The notes: a model not told the origin generated them from the sequence alone. A stretch of DNA of 64,000 bases from Litoditis marina (GCA_964036275.1 OZ038437.1:20693027-20757026), one strand, 5' to 3'; positions 12,043 through 25,878 are shown, counted from the first letter of the stretch. A program made the numbers and translations.

Positions 12043-13642
12043 TAGCGTGGTAAGCTATGTTTTACAACTTTATTTAAAGTTGTTACCGCGTTTCTTACTT
12101 AGTTTTGAACGTTTCAAACAGCTTCGAGTAGTTTAACGACTTGACGTCTTCTGGCCTTCAGAATCTTATCTGACGTGATCGTCACTTCGTGAAACAATGC
12201 AATCGTAACATTTTTGGACTCTTTCCTACTTGTTCTGAGAGTTTCAGAAAGTTTGAACGAAGTTCATTTCTGACGTCTTCTGACATTCTGAATATTACTC
12301 GTCGTTGCTTAGAATTCATACAGTCTTTACGTTTGGGTATACATTACGTGTTGCGGTAGTTAGGAGCCTGAAATAAACTATTCGAAAGAACTTGACTTTT
12401 TTTGCTAGTGAAATGCTTGGTATGTGACGTCATCAATTGATGGTTTGATCTTGAAACTTAAAACTACTGTAACTTGGTTCATTTTTCTCCGATGTGCCCC
12501 GTGTTTGACTTTTTGAGTTGTTCATGAGTAGTGGAATACAATGACACTAAGTTTGAAGTTACACCTGTTTCCATAGCAATTTTAGGCCAAAATCATATTT
12601 ATTGCGCTAAAAAAATTAATAGTTGACCTTTGACCTTAATGCTCTGGCAGTACAATCTTTATTTAATACTGGTCCTATCCTGTGAGTTTCAAGTCGTTCC
12701 GATCATTTAAACGATCAGGAGAGGCGTGGGAAAATGTTGAGTTCGAGGTAGCTTAAAAGTGAGCCTATTTGCGCCGTATATAGTACGGGTTGAACTTTTA
12801 AAACTTGAATAACTCGAGAACGGCTGGATGGTTTTGCTTAATTTTTCACAATATTTGCCGGTCTATTGACCTTCGTCTATGGACAAAATTTGGGTCAAAC
12901 TGCATGAGTTTGGCTGTTTCACTTTTTTCTAAAAAACCGTCTTAAAAAATTATTTTTGAGAAATTCAAAAATCTGTTACATACAAATCGTTTCAATTCTC
13001 TATGCGCATCTTATACACAAATCTCAGAGATTCAATCACATTTTGAACATGTGCCCCACCGAAATGAATGAAATTTTTTGTTGATTTTTATCGACGCTTA
13101 CAGAACACCCGTTATATGCGATAATGTTTATTACTCATAAAGTAGAGTACCTGACAATCAACTCTATACACTGTAAAAATTAGAAGACAAACAGTTCATG
13201 GGAACCTTCTTTTGTAGCCTCATTTATGAGGTACTATGTTTCATAACGGAGATCACCAAAAATCGATATTTGATCTTTGATCTTTCATATTGCGAATGTA
13301 TACTCAGTAGGTCATGACACATCTTGTGTCACAATATGAACAGATGAGGACCATTTTAAAACAGTTCGGAAATCTCAAAATGTTCCGGAAATTTCTCAAA
13401 TTCGGAGGATGTTGCGAAATTTCCAACAATACTGAGCCAATAGAAGGGACTTCTGGAGAGTTCAACCAGCCAGAAAATAAAAAATCAATAAATCGATAGC
13501 ATTGATTTTCCTTATGCACCGCGACCTTAAATTTTAGTGACATAATTGATGGTCATACTGTTAGGTCGCTATCGTTAAAAAGTGGATCCCGTACCGTACC
13601 GTACCGTTACGTCATTTAGTCATATTATCTATAGGGTGGTGA
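12043..13642 (-). repeat. Array unit M0, outermost, lacks the terminal hairpin
   Basis: The unit is 1,600 bp. Its similarity to other units stops exactly at CACGCTAG, the CTAG on the near side of the hairpin, so the hairpin itself is absent. It is of 3' type A and more diverged than inner units. Confidence 0.75.
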
Positions 13643-13680
13643 CTAGCCGGTCCCGCGGCTAACGCCGCGGGCCCGTCTAC
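13643..13680 (-). other. Terminal hairpin with compensatory stem change (C-G)
   Basis: The stem in unit sense is CCCGCGGC/GCCGCGGG, again a double change at the same pair that is A-T in standard units. Loop GTTA. Confidence 0.85.
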
Positions 13681-15316
13681 CTGGGGGGGGAGACCCCCCC
13701 AGACCCCCCTACGCTCACAGTTATTTAGTATGTTGTAAAATGTAACAATTTTTTGAATTTAATGTAGGTCATAAAAAATCAATAAATCGATATTATCGAT
13801 TTTCCTCAGACACCACAACCTTAGAATTCTATGGTAGTTCTTACCTCCAAGTCTCGAAGCTATTACGGATAACCTGACTTTTTTGCTAGTGAAATGCTTG
13901 GTATGTGACGTCATCAATTGATGGTTTGATCTTGAAAGTTAAAACCACTGTAACTTGGTTCATTTTTCTCCGATGTATCCCGTGTTTGACTTTCTGAGTT
14001 GTTCATGAGTAGTGGAATACAATGACACTAAGCTTGAAGTTACATCTATTTCCATAGCAATTTTAGGCCAAAATCATATTTATTGCGCTAAAAAAATCAA
14101 TAGTTGACCTTTGACCTTAATGTTCTGGCAGTACAATCTTTATCCAATACTGGTTCTGTCCTATGAGTTTCAAATCGTTCCCATCATTGAGACGGTCAGG
14201 AGAGGCGTGGGAAAATGTTGAGTCCGAGGTAGCTTAAAAGTGAGCCTATTTGCGCCGTATATAGTACGGGTTGGACTTTTGAAACTTGAATAACTTGAGA
14301 ACGGCTGAATGGTTTTGCTTCATTTTTCATATACTTTGCCGGTCTACTGACCTCTGTCTATGGACAAAATTTGGGTCAGACAGCATGAGTTTGGCTGTTT
14401 CACTTTTTTCTAAAAAATCGTTTTAAAAAATTAATTTTGAGAAATTCAAAAATCTGTTACGTACAAAATGTTTTAATTCCTTATGCGCATCTAATACACA
14501 AATCTCAGAATATCAATCATATTTTGAACATGCGCCCCACCTAAATGAATGACATTTTTTGTTGATTTTTTATGAACGCTTACAGAATACCCGTCATATG
14601 ATATAATGATTATTGCTTATAAACTTAAGTACCTGACAATCAATTGTCTGCAATATAAAAATTAGAAGATAAATGGTTGATAGGAACCTTCTTTTGTAGC
14701 CTTCTTTATGAGGTACTATGTTTCATTCTGGAGATCACCAAAAATCGATACTTGATCTTTGATCCTTCATATTGCGAATGTATACTCAGTAGGTCATGAC
14801 ACATCTCGTGCCACAATATGAACAGATGAGGATCATTTTAAAACAGTTCGGAAATCCCAAAAAGTTCCGGAAATTTCTCAAATCCGGAGGAAGTTGCGAA
14901 ATTCCTGACGATATTGAGCCAACAGTAGTGACTTCTGAAGAGTTCAACCAGCAAGAAGTTTGACGTTCATATCTACAACATACGCGGTATGAGGAATGAA
15001 AGTAGCAAAAAATTGTACTTTTTTCTAATTCATGTAACTCTTTCCGGAAACGTTTCCGGCAAAAAGTGATCGATTGAAACATTTGTCTTCAGAAGACAGG
15101 CTTTCATGTGCAGTATCTCCGAAATTCTGCTCTCCAACTTAGGGCCTTAAAAAATCAATAAATCAATAGCATTGATTTTCCTTAGACACCGCGACCTTAG
15201 ATTTTAGTGACATAATTGATGGTCATGGTTAGAAGTTGTTTAGGAACAAAAGTTGGGCGTCACGTTACGTTACGTTATGTTACGTTATATTAGCATCTGT
15301 AGTATAGTAAGGGTGA
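13643..15316 (-). repeat. Array unit M1, rearranged near its 3' end
   Basis: The unit is 1,674 bp, about 140 bp shorter than the standard. Most of the usual 3' module (~13,735-13,870) is replaced by sequence resembling the 5' part of the diverged unit at 20,650. Its hairpin (13643-13680) has C-G in place of the usual A-T pair and its inner CTAG is changed to GTAG. Confidence 0.75.
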
Positions 15317-17131
15317 CTAGCCGGTCACGCGGCTCACGCCGCGTGCCCGTCTAGCTGGGGGGAGACCCCCCAGACCCCCCACGCGTGTAGTCATTTAGAG
15401 TTATTTAGATTAACTTTTTTGGTTTCATGACAACTTGGGTTGTGACGTCTTCTGGCCTTCAGAATCCTATGTGTCGTTGACGTTACATCGTGAAACATTG
15501 TCGTCATGACATCGTTGTCACTAATGGTACTTGTTCTGAGAGTTTCAATACTCTATGGCATTGTTTGTATTTGACGTCTTCTAGCCTTCTGAATATTTTT
15601 CGTCGTTACTTAGAATTCATATAGTCTTCACCTATGAGTATGATTTACGGTTTGCAATAGCTTAGAGCCCAAAAGGAACTATTAAAAAGAGCTTGACTTT
15701 TTTGCTAGTGAAATGCTTGGTATGTGACGTCATCAATTGATGGTTTGATCTTGAAACTTAAAACTACTGTAACTTGGTTCACTTTGCTCCGATGTATCCC
15801 GTGTTTGATTTTTTGAGTTGTTCATGAGTAGTGGAATACAACGCCACTAAATTTGAAATTACATCTATCTTCACAACGATTTTAGGTCAAAATCATATTT
15901 AATGCGCTAAAAAAATCAATAATTGACCTTTGACCTTAATGTTCTGGCAGTACAATCTTTATCCAATACTGGTCCTGTCCTATGAGTTTCAAGTCGTTCC
16001 CATCATTTAGACGGTCAGGAGAGGCGTGGGAAAATGTTGAGTCCGAGGTAGCTTAAAAATGAGCCTATTTGCGCCGTATATAGTACGGGTTGGACTTTTA
16101 AAACTTGAATAACTCGAGAATGGCTGAATGGTTTTGCTTAATTTTTTACAATATTTGCCGGTCTATCGACCTTCGTCTATGGACGAAATTTGGGTCATAC
16201 TGCATGAGTTTGGCTGTTTCACTTTTTTCTAAAAAAAACGTATTAAAAAATTATTTTTGAGAAATTCAAAAATCTGTTACATACAAATTGTTTCAATTTT
16301 TTATGCGCATCTTATACACAAATCTCAGAGATTCAATCACATTTTGAACATGTGCCCCACCGAAATGAATGAATTTTTTTGTTGATTTTTATCAACGCTT
16401 ACAGAACACCCGTCATATGATATAATGTTTATTGCTTATAAAGTTGAGTACCTGACAATCAACTCTATACAGTATAGGAATTAGAAGACAAATGGTTCAT
16501 GGGAACCTTCTTTTGTAGCCTCATTTATGAGATACTACGTTTCATACTGGAGATCACCAAAAATCGATACTTGATCTTTGATCTTTCATATTGCGAATGT
16601 ATACTCAGTAGGTCATGACACATCTTGTGTCACAATATGAACATTCAAGGACCATTTTAAAACAGTTCGGAAATCCCGAAATGTTCCGGGAATTTCTCAA
16701 ATCCGGAGGAAGTTGCGAAATTTTCCACGATATTGAGCCAAAAGAAAGGACTTCTGGAGAGTTCAACCAGCCAGAAAATTTGAGGTCATATCATCAACAT
16801 GGGCGGTATGAGGAATGAAAGTAGTAAAAAATTGTACTTTTTTCTAATTCATGTAACTCTTTCCGGAAACGTTTCCGGCAAAAAGCGCTCGATGAAAACA
16901 TTTGTCTTCAGAATACAGGCTTTCATGTGGAGTATCTCCAAAATTTCACTCTCCAACTTAAGGCCTTAAAAAATCAATAAATCGATAGCATTGATTTTCC
17001 TTAGACACCGCGACCTTAGATTTTAGTGACATAATTGATGGTCATACTGGTTAGTGCTCATCGTTCAGGTCATGGTCTCGTACCGTCCCGTCCCGTCACG
17101 TCATTTAGTCATATTATGTATAGGGTGGTGA
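15317..17131 (-). repeat. Array unit M2
   Basis: A 1,815-bp complete unit of 3' type B, with a standard hairpin at 15317-15354 next to the G6/C6 fold. It carries the 67-codon open frame at 16615-16818. Confidence 0.85.
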
Positions 17132-18946
17132 CTAGCCGGTCACGCGGCTCACGCCGCGTGCCCGTCTAGCTGGGGGGAGACCCCCCAGACCCCCCACGCG
17201 TGTAGTCATTTCAAGTTGTTTAGATTAACTTTTTTGGTTCCATGACAACTTGGGTTGTGACGTCTTCTGGCCTTCAGAATCCTATGTGTCGTTGACGTTA
17301 CATCGTGAAACATTGTCGTCATGACATTGTTGTCACTAATGGTACTTGTTCTGAGAGTTTCCATACTCTATGGCCGTGTTTGTATTTGACGTCTTCTGAT
17401 ATTCTGAATATTACTCGTCGTTACTTAGAATTCATATAATCTTCACTTATGACTATACATTACGTGTTGCGATCGTTAGGAGCCTGAAAGAAGTTATTCG
17501 AAAGAACTTGACTTTTTTTGCTAGTGAAATGCTTGGTATGTGACGTCATCAATTGATGGTTTGATCTTGAAACTTAAAACTATTGTAACTTGGTTCATTT
17601 TACTCCTATGTACCCCGTGTTTGACTTTTTGAGTTGTTCATGAGTAGTGGAATACAATGACACTAAGTTTGAAATTACATCTATCTTCACAACGATTTTA
17701 GGTCAAAATCATATTTAATGCGCTAAAAAAATCAATAATTGACCTTTGACCTTAATGTTCTGGCAGTACAATCTTTATCCAATACTGGTCCTGTCCTATG
17801 AGTTTCAAGTCGTTCCCATCATTTAGACGGTCAGGAGAGGCGTGGGAAAATGTTGAGTCCGAGGTAGCTTAAAAGTGAGCCTATTTGCGCCGTATATAGT
17901 ACGGGTTGGACTTTTAAAACTTGAATAACTCGAGAACGGCTGAATGGTTTTGCCTAATTTTTCACATTATTTGCCGGTCTATTGACCTTCGTCTATGGAC
18001 GAAAATTGGGTCATACTGCATGAGTTTGGCTGTTTCACTTTTTTCTAAAATTACGTCTTAAAAAATTATTTTTGAGAAATTCGAAAATCTGTCACATACA
18101 AATTGTTTTAATTCTTTATGCGCATCTTATACACAAATCTCAGAGATTTAATCTCATTTTGAACATGTGCCCCACCAAATTGGATGAAATTTTTTGTTGA
18201 TTTTTATCAACGCTTACAGAACACCCATCTTATGATAGAATGTTTATTGCTTATAAAGTTGAGTACCTGGCAATCAACTCGATACAATATGAAAAGAAGA
18301 AGACAAACAGTTCACGGGAACCTTCTTTTGTAGCGTCATATATGAGGTACTATGTTTCATAACGGAGATCACCAAAAATCGATACTTGATCTTTGATCTT
18401 TCATATTGCGAATGTATACTCAGTAGGTCATGACACATCTTGTGTCACAATATGAACAGATGAGGACCATTTTAAAACAGTTCGGAAATCTCAAAATGTT
18501 CCGGAAATTTCTCAAATCCGGAGGATGTTGCGAAATTTTCCACGATATTGAGTCAATAGAAGGGACTTTTGAAGAGTTCAACCAACCAAAAATATTACGG
18601 CCATATCATCAACATGAGCGGTATGAGGAATGAAAGTAGCAAAAAATTATACTTTTTTATAATTCATGTAACTGTTTCCGGAAACGTTTCCGGCAAAAAG
18701 CGCTCGATGGAAACATTTGTCTTCAGAATACAGGCTTTCATGTGGAGTATCTCCGAAATTTCACTGTCCAACTTAGGGCCTTAAAAAATCAATAAATCGA
18801 TAGCATTGATTTTCCTTAGACACCACGACCTTAGATTTTAGTGACATAATTGATGGTCATACTGGTAGGTCGCCATCGTTAAAAAGTGGATCCCGTACCG
18901 TACCGTACCGTTACGTCATTTAGTCATATTATCTATAGGGTGGTGA
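17132..18946 (-). repeat. Array unit M3
   Basis: A 1,815-bp complete unit of 3' type B, with hairpin 17132-17169. Same length as M2. Confidence 0.85.
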
Positions 18947-20645
18947 CTAGCCGGTCACGCGGCTCACGCCGCGTGCCCGTCTAGCTGGGGGGAGACCCCC
19001 CAGACCCCCCACGCGTGTAGTCATTTAGAGTTATTTAGATTAACTTTTTTGGTTCCATGACAACTTGAGTTGTGACGTCTTCTGGCCTTCAGAATCCTAT
19101 GTGTCGTTGACGTTACATCGTGAAACATTGTTGTTATGACATCGTTGTCAGTAATGGTACTTGTTCTGAGAGTTTCAATACTCTATGGCATTGTTTGTAT
19201 TTGACGTCTTCTAGCCTTCTGAATATTACTCGTCGTTACTTAGAATTCATATAGTCTTCACCTATGAGTATTATCTACGGTTTGCAATAGCTTGGAGCCC
19301 AAGAAGAACTATTAAAAATAACTTGACTTTTTTGCTAGTGAAATGCTTGGTATGTGACGTCATCAATTGATGGTTTGATCTTGAAAGTTAAAACTACTGT
19401 AACTTGGTTCATTTTTCTCCGATGTGCCCCGTGTTTGACTTTTTGAGTTGTTCATGAGTAGTGGAATACAATGACTTTAAGTTTGAAGTTACATCTATTT
19501 CCATAGCAATTTTAGGCCAAAATCATATTTATTGCGCTAAAAATATCAATGGTTGACCTTTGACCTTAATGCTCTGGCAGTACAATCTTTATTCAATACT
19601 GGTCCTGTCCTATGAGTTTCAAGACGTTCCGATCATTTAGACGGTCAGGAGAGGCGTGGGAAAATGTTGAGTCCGAGGTAGCTTAAAAGTGAGCCTATTT
19701 GCGCCGTATATAGTACGGGTTTGACTTTTAAAACTTGAATAACTCGAGAACGGCTTAATGGTTTTGCTTAATTTTTTACAATATTTGCCGGTCTATTTAC
19801 CTCCATCTATGGACAAAATTTGGGACATACTGCATGAGTTTGGCTGTTTTACTTTTTTCTAAAAAAACGTCTTAAAAAATTATTTTTGAGAAATTCAAAA
19901 ATCTGTCACATACAAATTGTTTTAATTCTGTATGCGCATCTTATACACAAATCTCAGAGATTCAATCACATTTTGAACATATGCCCCACCAAAATGAATG
20001 GAATTTTTTGTTGATTTTTATCAACGCTTACAGAACACTCGGTATATGATAGAATGTTTATTGCTTATAAAGTTGAGTACCTGACAATCAACTCTATACA
20101 GTATAGGAATTAGAAGACAAACAATTCATGGGAACCTTCTTTTGTAGCCTCATTTATGAGGTACTACGTTTCATAACAGATATCACCAAAAATCGATACT
20201 TGATCTCTGATCTTTCATATTGCAAATGTATACTCAGTAGGTCATGACACATCTTGTGCCACAATATGAACAGATGAGGACCATTTTAAAACAGTTCGGA
20301 AATCTCAAAATGTTCCGGAAATTTCTCAAAACCGGAGGAAGTTGCGAAATTTTCCACGATATTGAGCCAAAAGAAGGGACTTCTGGAGAGTTCAACCAGC
20401 CAAAAATTTTAAGGTCATATCATCAACATGGGCGGTATGAGGAATGAAAGTAGCAAAAAATTGTACTTTTTTCTAATTCATGTAACTGTTTCCGGAAACG
20501 TTTCCGGCAAAAAGCGCTCGATGGAAACATTTGTCTTCAGAATACAGGCTTTCATGTGGAGTATCTCCGAAATTTCACTGTCCAACTTAAGGCCTTAAAA
20601 AATCAATAAATCGATAGCATTGATTTTCCTTAGACACCGCGACCT
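18947..20645 (-). repeat. Array unit M4, 5' end cut by an inversion point
   Basis: Type B, hairpin 18947-18984. The unit is intact until the GACCTTAGA box, where at ~20,645 it changes into the diverged plus-strand unit. Its first ~100 bases are missing. Confidence 0.8.
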
Positions 20646-20649
20646 TTAA

Positions 20650-22309
20650 TGACCCTAACCAAAATCGATAATATCGATTTATTGATTTTATATGACCTAA
20701 AATATAAAATTACTAAAGTGCGAATTCGACTCTGTAATTTCAGTATGTGGTACCTTGGCAGATTTAAAGTTTTTTAAGAGATGTCATTTTTTTGTTTTTG
20801 CCTTTAAACATTTTTATGATGTTCCAAAAATTGACAATTTTCGACATATTTTGTATTAGCATACCGCGTATAGTCCATGGAATTGTCTGAAACTTGAGAG
20901 TAACAAACAACAACATCTCTATCTACTATCATCAAAATATCGATTGAAATTTTGCAATAGCCGCCAAGTTCTACAAAGTTTGGGAAATTTCTTAGATTTT
21001 CCAAACTGTTCAAACGAGTCCAAATTGGACCAAATGTTCAGTGTAGATGTATTTTATCATACCAGATGACCTGCCCGAGTTTTAAAGATCAAAGATCATT
21101 TATCGATTTTTCCCAGCAAAATCATCAAAATTGGTACCTCCGAAATTACTCGAAAATACCATGTTAACGTAGACGCTATGATCTCAACCTTCTAGGTTGT
21201 AACAAACATAATGTCCGGTACACAAAAATAGTGTTGAAAATAACATATTTCTGTATATTGATTTTTGAGTGAAGCCAGAAAATCGGCAAAAAATTATTTT
21301 CAGATCTCAAAAACGGCTCGAACGATTTTTTTCTAATTCACTCAGATGATAGAACTCGTAGAGATATGTAAAAAGTAGTATTGAAGTAAAAAAAATTCGT
21401 CGACGCGTTTTTGTATAAAACATTTTTTTATTAAAACTTGAAACTTTAAAATAAGCTGAGAATTACGATTTGACGTCAGTAGATGCACGCTTACTTGAGA
21501 TTAGGAATGCAAAACAAATTTTAAAGAAATATTCATTTTCACGGAAGTTATACGAGTTTTAGTCCAAACCCGTACTATATACGGCGCAAATAGACCTATT
21601 TTTAAGATGTTTCGACCGACTCAACTTGTAACGTCTCTCCCGGCTTTCTAAATCATCGTGCAAAGCTGAAATTTTCAGTAATGATACGTAATAATCAAAC
21701 GAGCTCGGAGCCGAACGGACAAAAATCAAAGATCAGTTATCGATCGATGGTAGATTTTTGACCTACAGAAATAAGAGTTTCTGAGTTGTACTCTTGGAAG
21801 TTTCTGAACCAATCCTACTGAGTATGAGCAATCCAACAACACTTAGATCGAAGAAAAATATGCATAACTTTTCATTTTATACGAGTTTTAAAATCTCAAG
21901 ATCAAACCACCATGATGACGTCATAGCTGATTTTTCAACTTTGAGTTAAATGAATGAAACGGCCTCAGAACGCGTTTTTCAGACATGGAATGTAACGTAA
22001 ACTTCATTTAGTAAGTAACATGTGACGACGAGTTAGATTCTGAAATTCTGAAGACGTCAAATTGTGAAGTTGCTCAAAACTGTCTGAAATTCCCAGAACG
22101 AGTGTAACGAGTGGCAAAAACATCATATTGACGTCAAATCATCATTTCGAGTTCACGACGAGTTAGATTCTGGAGAAAAGAAGACGTCAAGTATCCAACT
22201 TACTTAATACAGTCTGAAACTTTCCAAAAAAGTTGAAAACGAAAAAGTTGCAAGCTGGTTACTAAGAGCCGCTAGACGGGCGCGCGGCGGTAGCCGCGCG
22301 ACCGGCTAG
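20650..22309 (+). repeat. Diverged unit P0
   Basis: A strongly diverged relative of the array unit in plus orientation. It keeps ATCGATTTATTGATTTT, the 25-bp core (21569-21593, unchanged), AAGATCAAACCA plus TGATGACGTCA (21913-21923), the repeated GAAGACGTCAA boxes and the terminal hairpin (22272-22309). Its stem has a G-C pair where others have A-T. Its 3' module is neither type A nor type B. Confidence 0.8.
22272..22309 (+). other. Terminal hairpin with compensatory stem change (G-C)
   Basis: The stem CGCGCGGC/GCCGCGCG replaces the usual CACGCGGC/GCCGCGTG, so both partners of one base pair have changed. Loop GGTA. It ends ACCGGCTAG before TCACC. Confidence 0.85.
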
Positions 22310-24132
22310 TCACCACCCTATAGATAATATGACTAAATGACGTAACGGTACGGTACGGTACGGGATCCACTTTTTAACGATAGCGACCTAACAGTATGAC
22401 CATCAATTATGTCACTAAAATCTAAGGTCGTGGTGTCTAAGGAAAATCAATGCTATCGATTTATTGATTTTTTAAGGCCTTAAGATGGAGAGCGAATTTT
22501 CGGAGATACTCCATATGAAAGCCTGTCTTCTGAAGCCAAATGTTTCCATCGAGCGCTTTTTGCCGGAAACGTTCCCGGAAAGAGTTACATGAATTAGAAA
22601 AAAGTACAATATTTTGCTACTTTCATTCCTCATACCGCCCATGTTGATGATATGACCTTAAAATTTCTGGCTGGTTGAACTCTCCAGAAGTCCCTTCTTT
22701 TAGCTCAATATCGTGGAAAATTTCGCAACTTCCTCCGGATTTGAGAAATTTCCGGAACATTTTGAGATTTCCGAACTGTTTTAAAATGGTCCTCATCTGT
22801 TTATATTGTGACACAAGATGTGTCATGACCTACTGAGTATACATTCGCAATATGAGAGATCAAAGATCGAGTATCGATTTTTGGTGATCTCCGTTATGAA
22901 ACATAGTACCTCATAAATGAGGCTACAAAAGAAGGTTTCCATCAATTATATGTCTTCAAATTTCTATACTGTATAGAGTTGATTGTCAGGTACTTAACTT
23001 CATAAGCAATAAACATTCTATCATGTGATGGGTGTTCTGTGAGCGTTGATAAAAATCAACAAAAAATTTCATTCATTCTGGTGGGGCACATGTTCAAAAT
23101 GTGATTGAATCTCTGAGATTTGTGTATAAGATGCGCATAAAGAATTAAAACAAATTGTATGTGACAGATTTTTGAATTTCTCAAAAATAATTTTTTAAGA
23201 CGTTTTTTTAGAAAAAAGTGAAACAGCCAAACTCATGCAGTATGACCCAAATTTTGTCCATAGACGAAGGTCATTAGACCGGCAAAGATTGTGAAAAATT
23301 AAGCAAAACCATTCAGCCGTTCTCGAGTTATTCAAGTTTTAAAAGTCCAACCCGTACTATATACGGCGCAAATAGGCTCACTTTTAAGCTACCTCGGACT
23401 CAATCTTTTCCCACGCCTCTCCTGACCGTCTAAATGATCGGAACGACTTGAAAGTTATAGGACAGGACCAGTAATGAATAAAGATTGTACTGCCAGAGCA
23501 TTAAGGTCAAAGGTCAATTATTGATTTTTTTAGCGCATTAAATATGATTTTGGCCTAAAATTGCTATGGAAACAAATGTAACTTCAAATTTAGTTTTACT
23601 GTATTCCACTACTCATGAACAACTCAAAAAATCAAACACGGGATACATCGGAAAAAAATGAACCAAGTTACAGTAGTTTTAAGTTTCAAGATCAAACCAT
23701 CAATTGATGACGTCACATACCAAGCATTTCACTAGCAAAAAAGTCAAGTTCTTTTTAATAGTTCCTCTTGGGCTCCAAGCTACTTCAAACCGTAGATCAT
23801 ACTCATAGGTGAAGACTATATGGATTCTAAGTAACGACGAGTAATATTCAGAATGTCAGAAGACGTCAGAAATGAACTTCGTTCAAACTTTCTGAAACTC
23901 TCAGAACAAGTAGGAAAGAGTCCAAAAATGTTACGATTACATTGTTTCACGAAGTGACGATCACGTCAGATAAGATCAGAAGGCCAGAAGACGTCAAGTC
24001 GTCAAACTATGCGAAGCTGTTTGAAACGTTCAAAAAAAAGTAAGAAATGTGACAACAACTGTAAGTAAAGTTGCAAAACATAGCTAACATGCACGCTAGA
24101 CGGGCACGCGGCGTGAGCCGCGTGACCGGCTA
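22310..24132 (+). repeat. Array unit P1
   Basis: A 1,823-bp unit of 3' type A. The hairpin begins at 24096. The last G of the terminal CTAG is missing, so the junction reads CTA|TCACC. Confidence 0.85.
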
Positions 24133-24385
24133 TCACCACCCTATAGATAATCGTGCTAAATGACGTAACGGTACGGTACGGTACGGGATCCATTTTTTAA
24201 CGATAACGACTAACCATCATGACCATCAATTATGTCACTAAAATCTAAGGTCGTGGTGTCTAAGGAAAATCAATGCTATCGATTTATTGATTTTTTAAGG
24301 CCTTAAGATGGAGAGCGAATTTTTGGAGATACTCCACATGAAAGCCTGTATTCTGAAGCCAAATGTTTCCATCGAGCGCTTTTTG

Positions 24386-24401
24386 CCGGAAACGTTTCCG
24401 G
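24386..24401. repeat. 16-bp palindrome CCGGAAACGTTTCCGG (example)
   Basis: Perfect palindrome present in most units about 250 bases after the start. A few units have single mismatches (for example P1 and Q11), so it is not strictly kept. Confidence 0.7.
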
Positions 24402-25878
24402 AAACAGTTACATGAATTAGAAAAAAGTACAATTTTTTGCTACTTTCATTCCTCATACCGCTCATGTTGATGATATGACCTCAAATTTTCTAGCTGGTTG
24501 AACTCTCCAGAAGTCCCTTCTATTGGCTCAATATCGTGGAAAATTTCGCAACTTCCTGCGGATTTGAGAAATTTCCGGGACTTTTTGAGATTTCCGAACT
24601 GTTTTAAAATGATCCTCATCTGTTCATATTGTGGCACAAGATGTGTCATGACCAACTGAGTATATATTTGTAATATGAAAGATCAGAGATCAAGTATCGA
24701 TTTTTGGTGATCTCCGTCATGAAATGTAGTACCTCATAAATGAGGCTACAAAAGAAGGTTCCCATGAACTATTTGTCTTCTTATTACTACAGTGTTTAGA
24801 GTTGATTGTCAGGTACTCTACTTTATGAGTAATAAACATTATCACATATAACGGGTGTTCTGTAAGCGTCGATAAAAATCAACAAAAAATTTCATTCATT
24901 TTGGTGGGGCATATGTTCAAAATGTGATTGAATCTCTGAGATTTGTGTATAAGATGCGCATAAAGAATTGAAACGATTTGTATGTAACAGATTTTTGAAT
25001 TTCTCAAAAATAATTTTTTAAGACGTTTTTTTAGAAAAAAGTGAAACAGCCAAACTCATGCAGTATGACCCAAATTTTGTCCATAGACGAAGGTCAATAG
25101 ACCGGCAAATATTGTAAAAAATTAGGCAAAACCATTCGGCCGTTCTCGAGATATTCAAGTTTTGAAAGTCTAACCCGTACTATATACGGCGCAAATAGGC
25201 TCACTTTTAAGCTACCTCGCACTCAACATTTTCCCACGCCTCTCCTGATCGTCTAAATGATCGGAACGACTTGAAACTCATAGGACAGGACCAGTATTGA
25301 ATAAAGATTGTACTGCCAGAGCATTAAGGTCAAAGGTCAACTATTGATTTTTTTAGCGCAATAAATACGATTTTGGCCTAAAATTGCTATGGAAATAGAT
25401 GTAACTTCAAACTTAGTGTCATTGTATTCCACTACTCATGAACAACTCAAAAAATCAAACACGGGATACATCGGAGAAAAATGAACCAAGTTACAGTAGT
25501 TTTAAGTTTCAAGATCAAACCATCAATTGATGACGTCACATACCAAGCATTTCACTAGCAAAAAAGTCAAGTTCTTTCGAATAACTTCTTTCAGGCTCCT
25601 AACGATCGCAACACGTAATGTATAGTCATAAGTGAAGATTATATGAATTCTAAGTAACGACGAGTAATATTCAGAATATCAGAAGACGTCAAATACAAAC
25701 ACGGCCATAGAGTATGGAAACTCTCAGAACAAGTACCATTAGTGACAACAATGTCATGACGACAATGTTTCACGATGTAACGTCAACGACACATAGGATT
25801 CTGAAGGCCAGAAGACGTCACAACCCAAGTTGTCATGGAACCAGAAAAGTTTATCTAAATAACTTGAAATGACTACAC

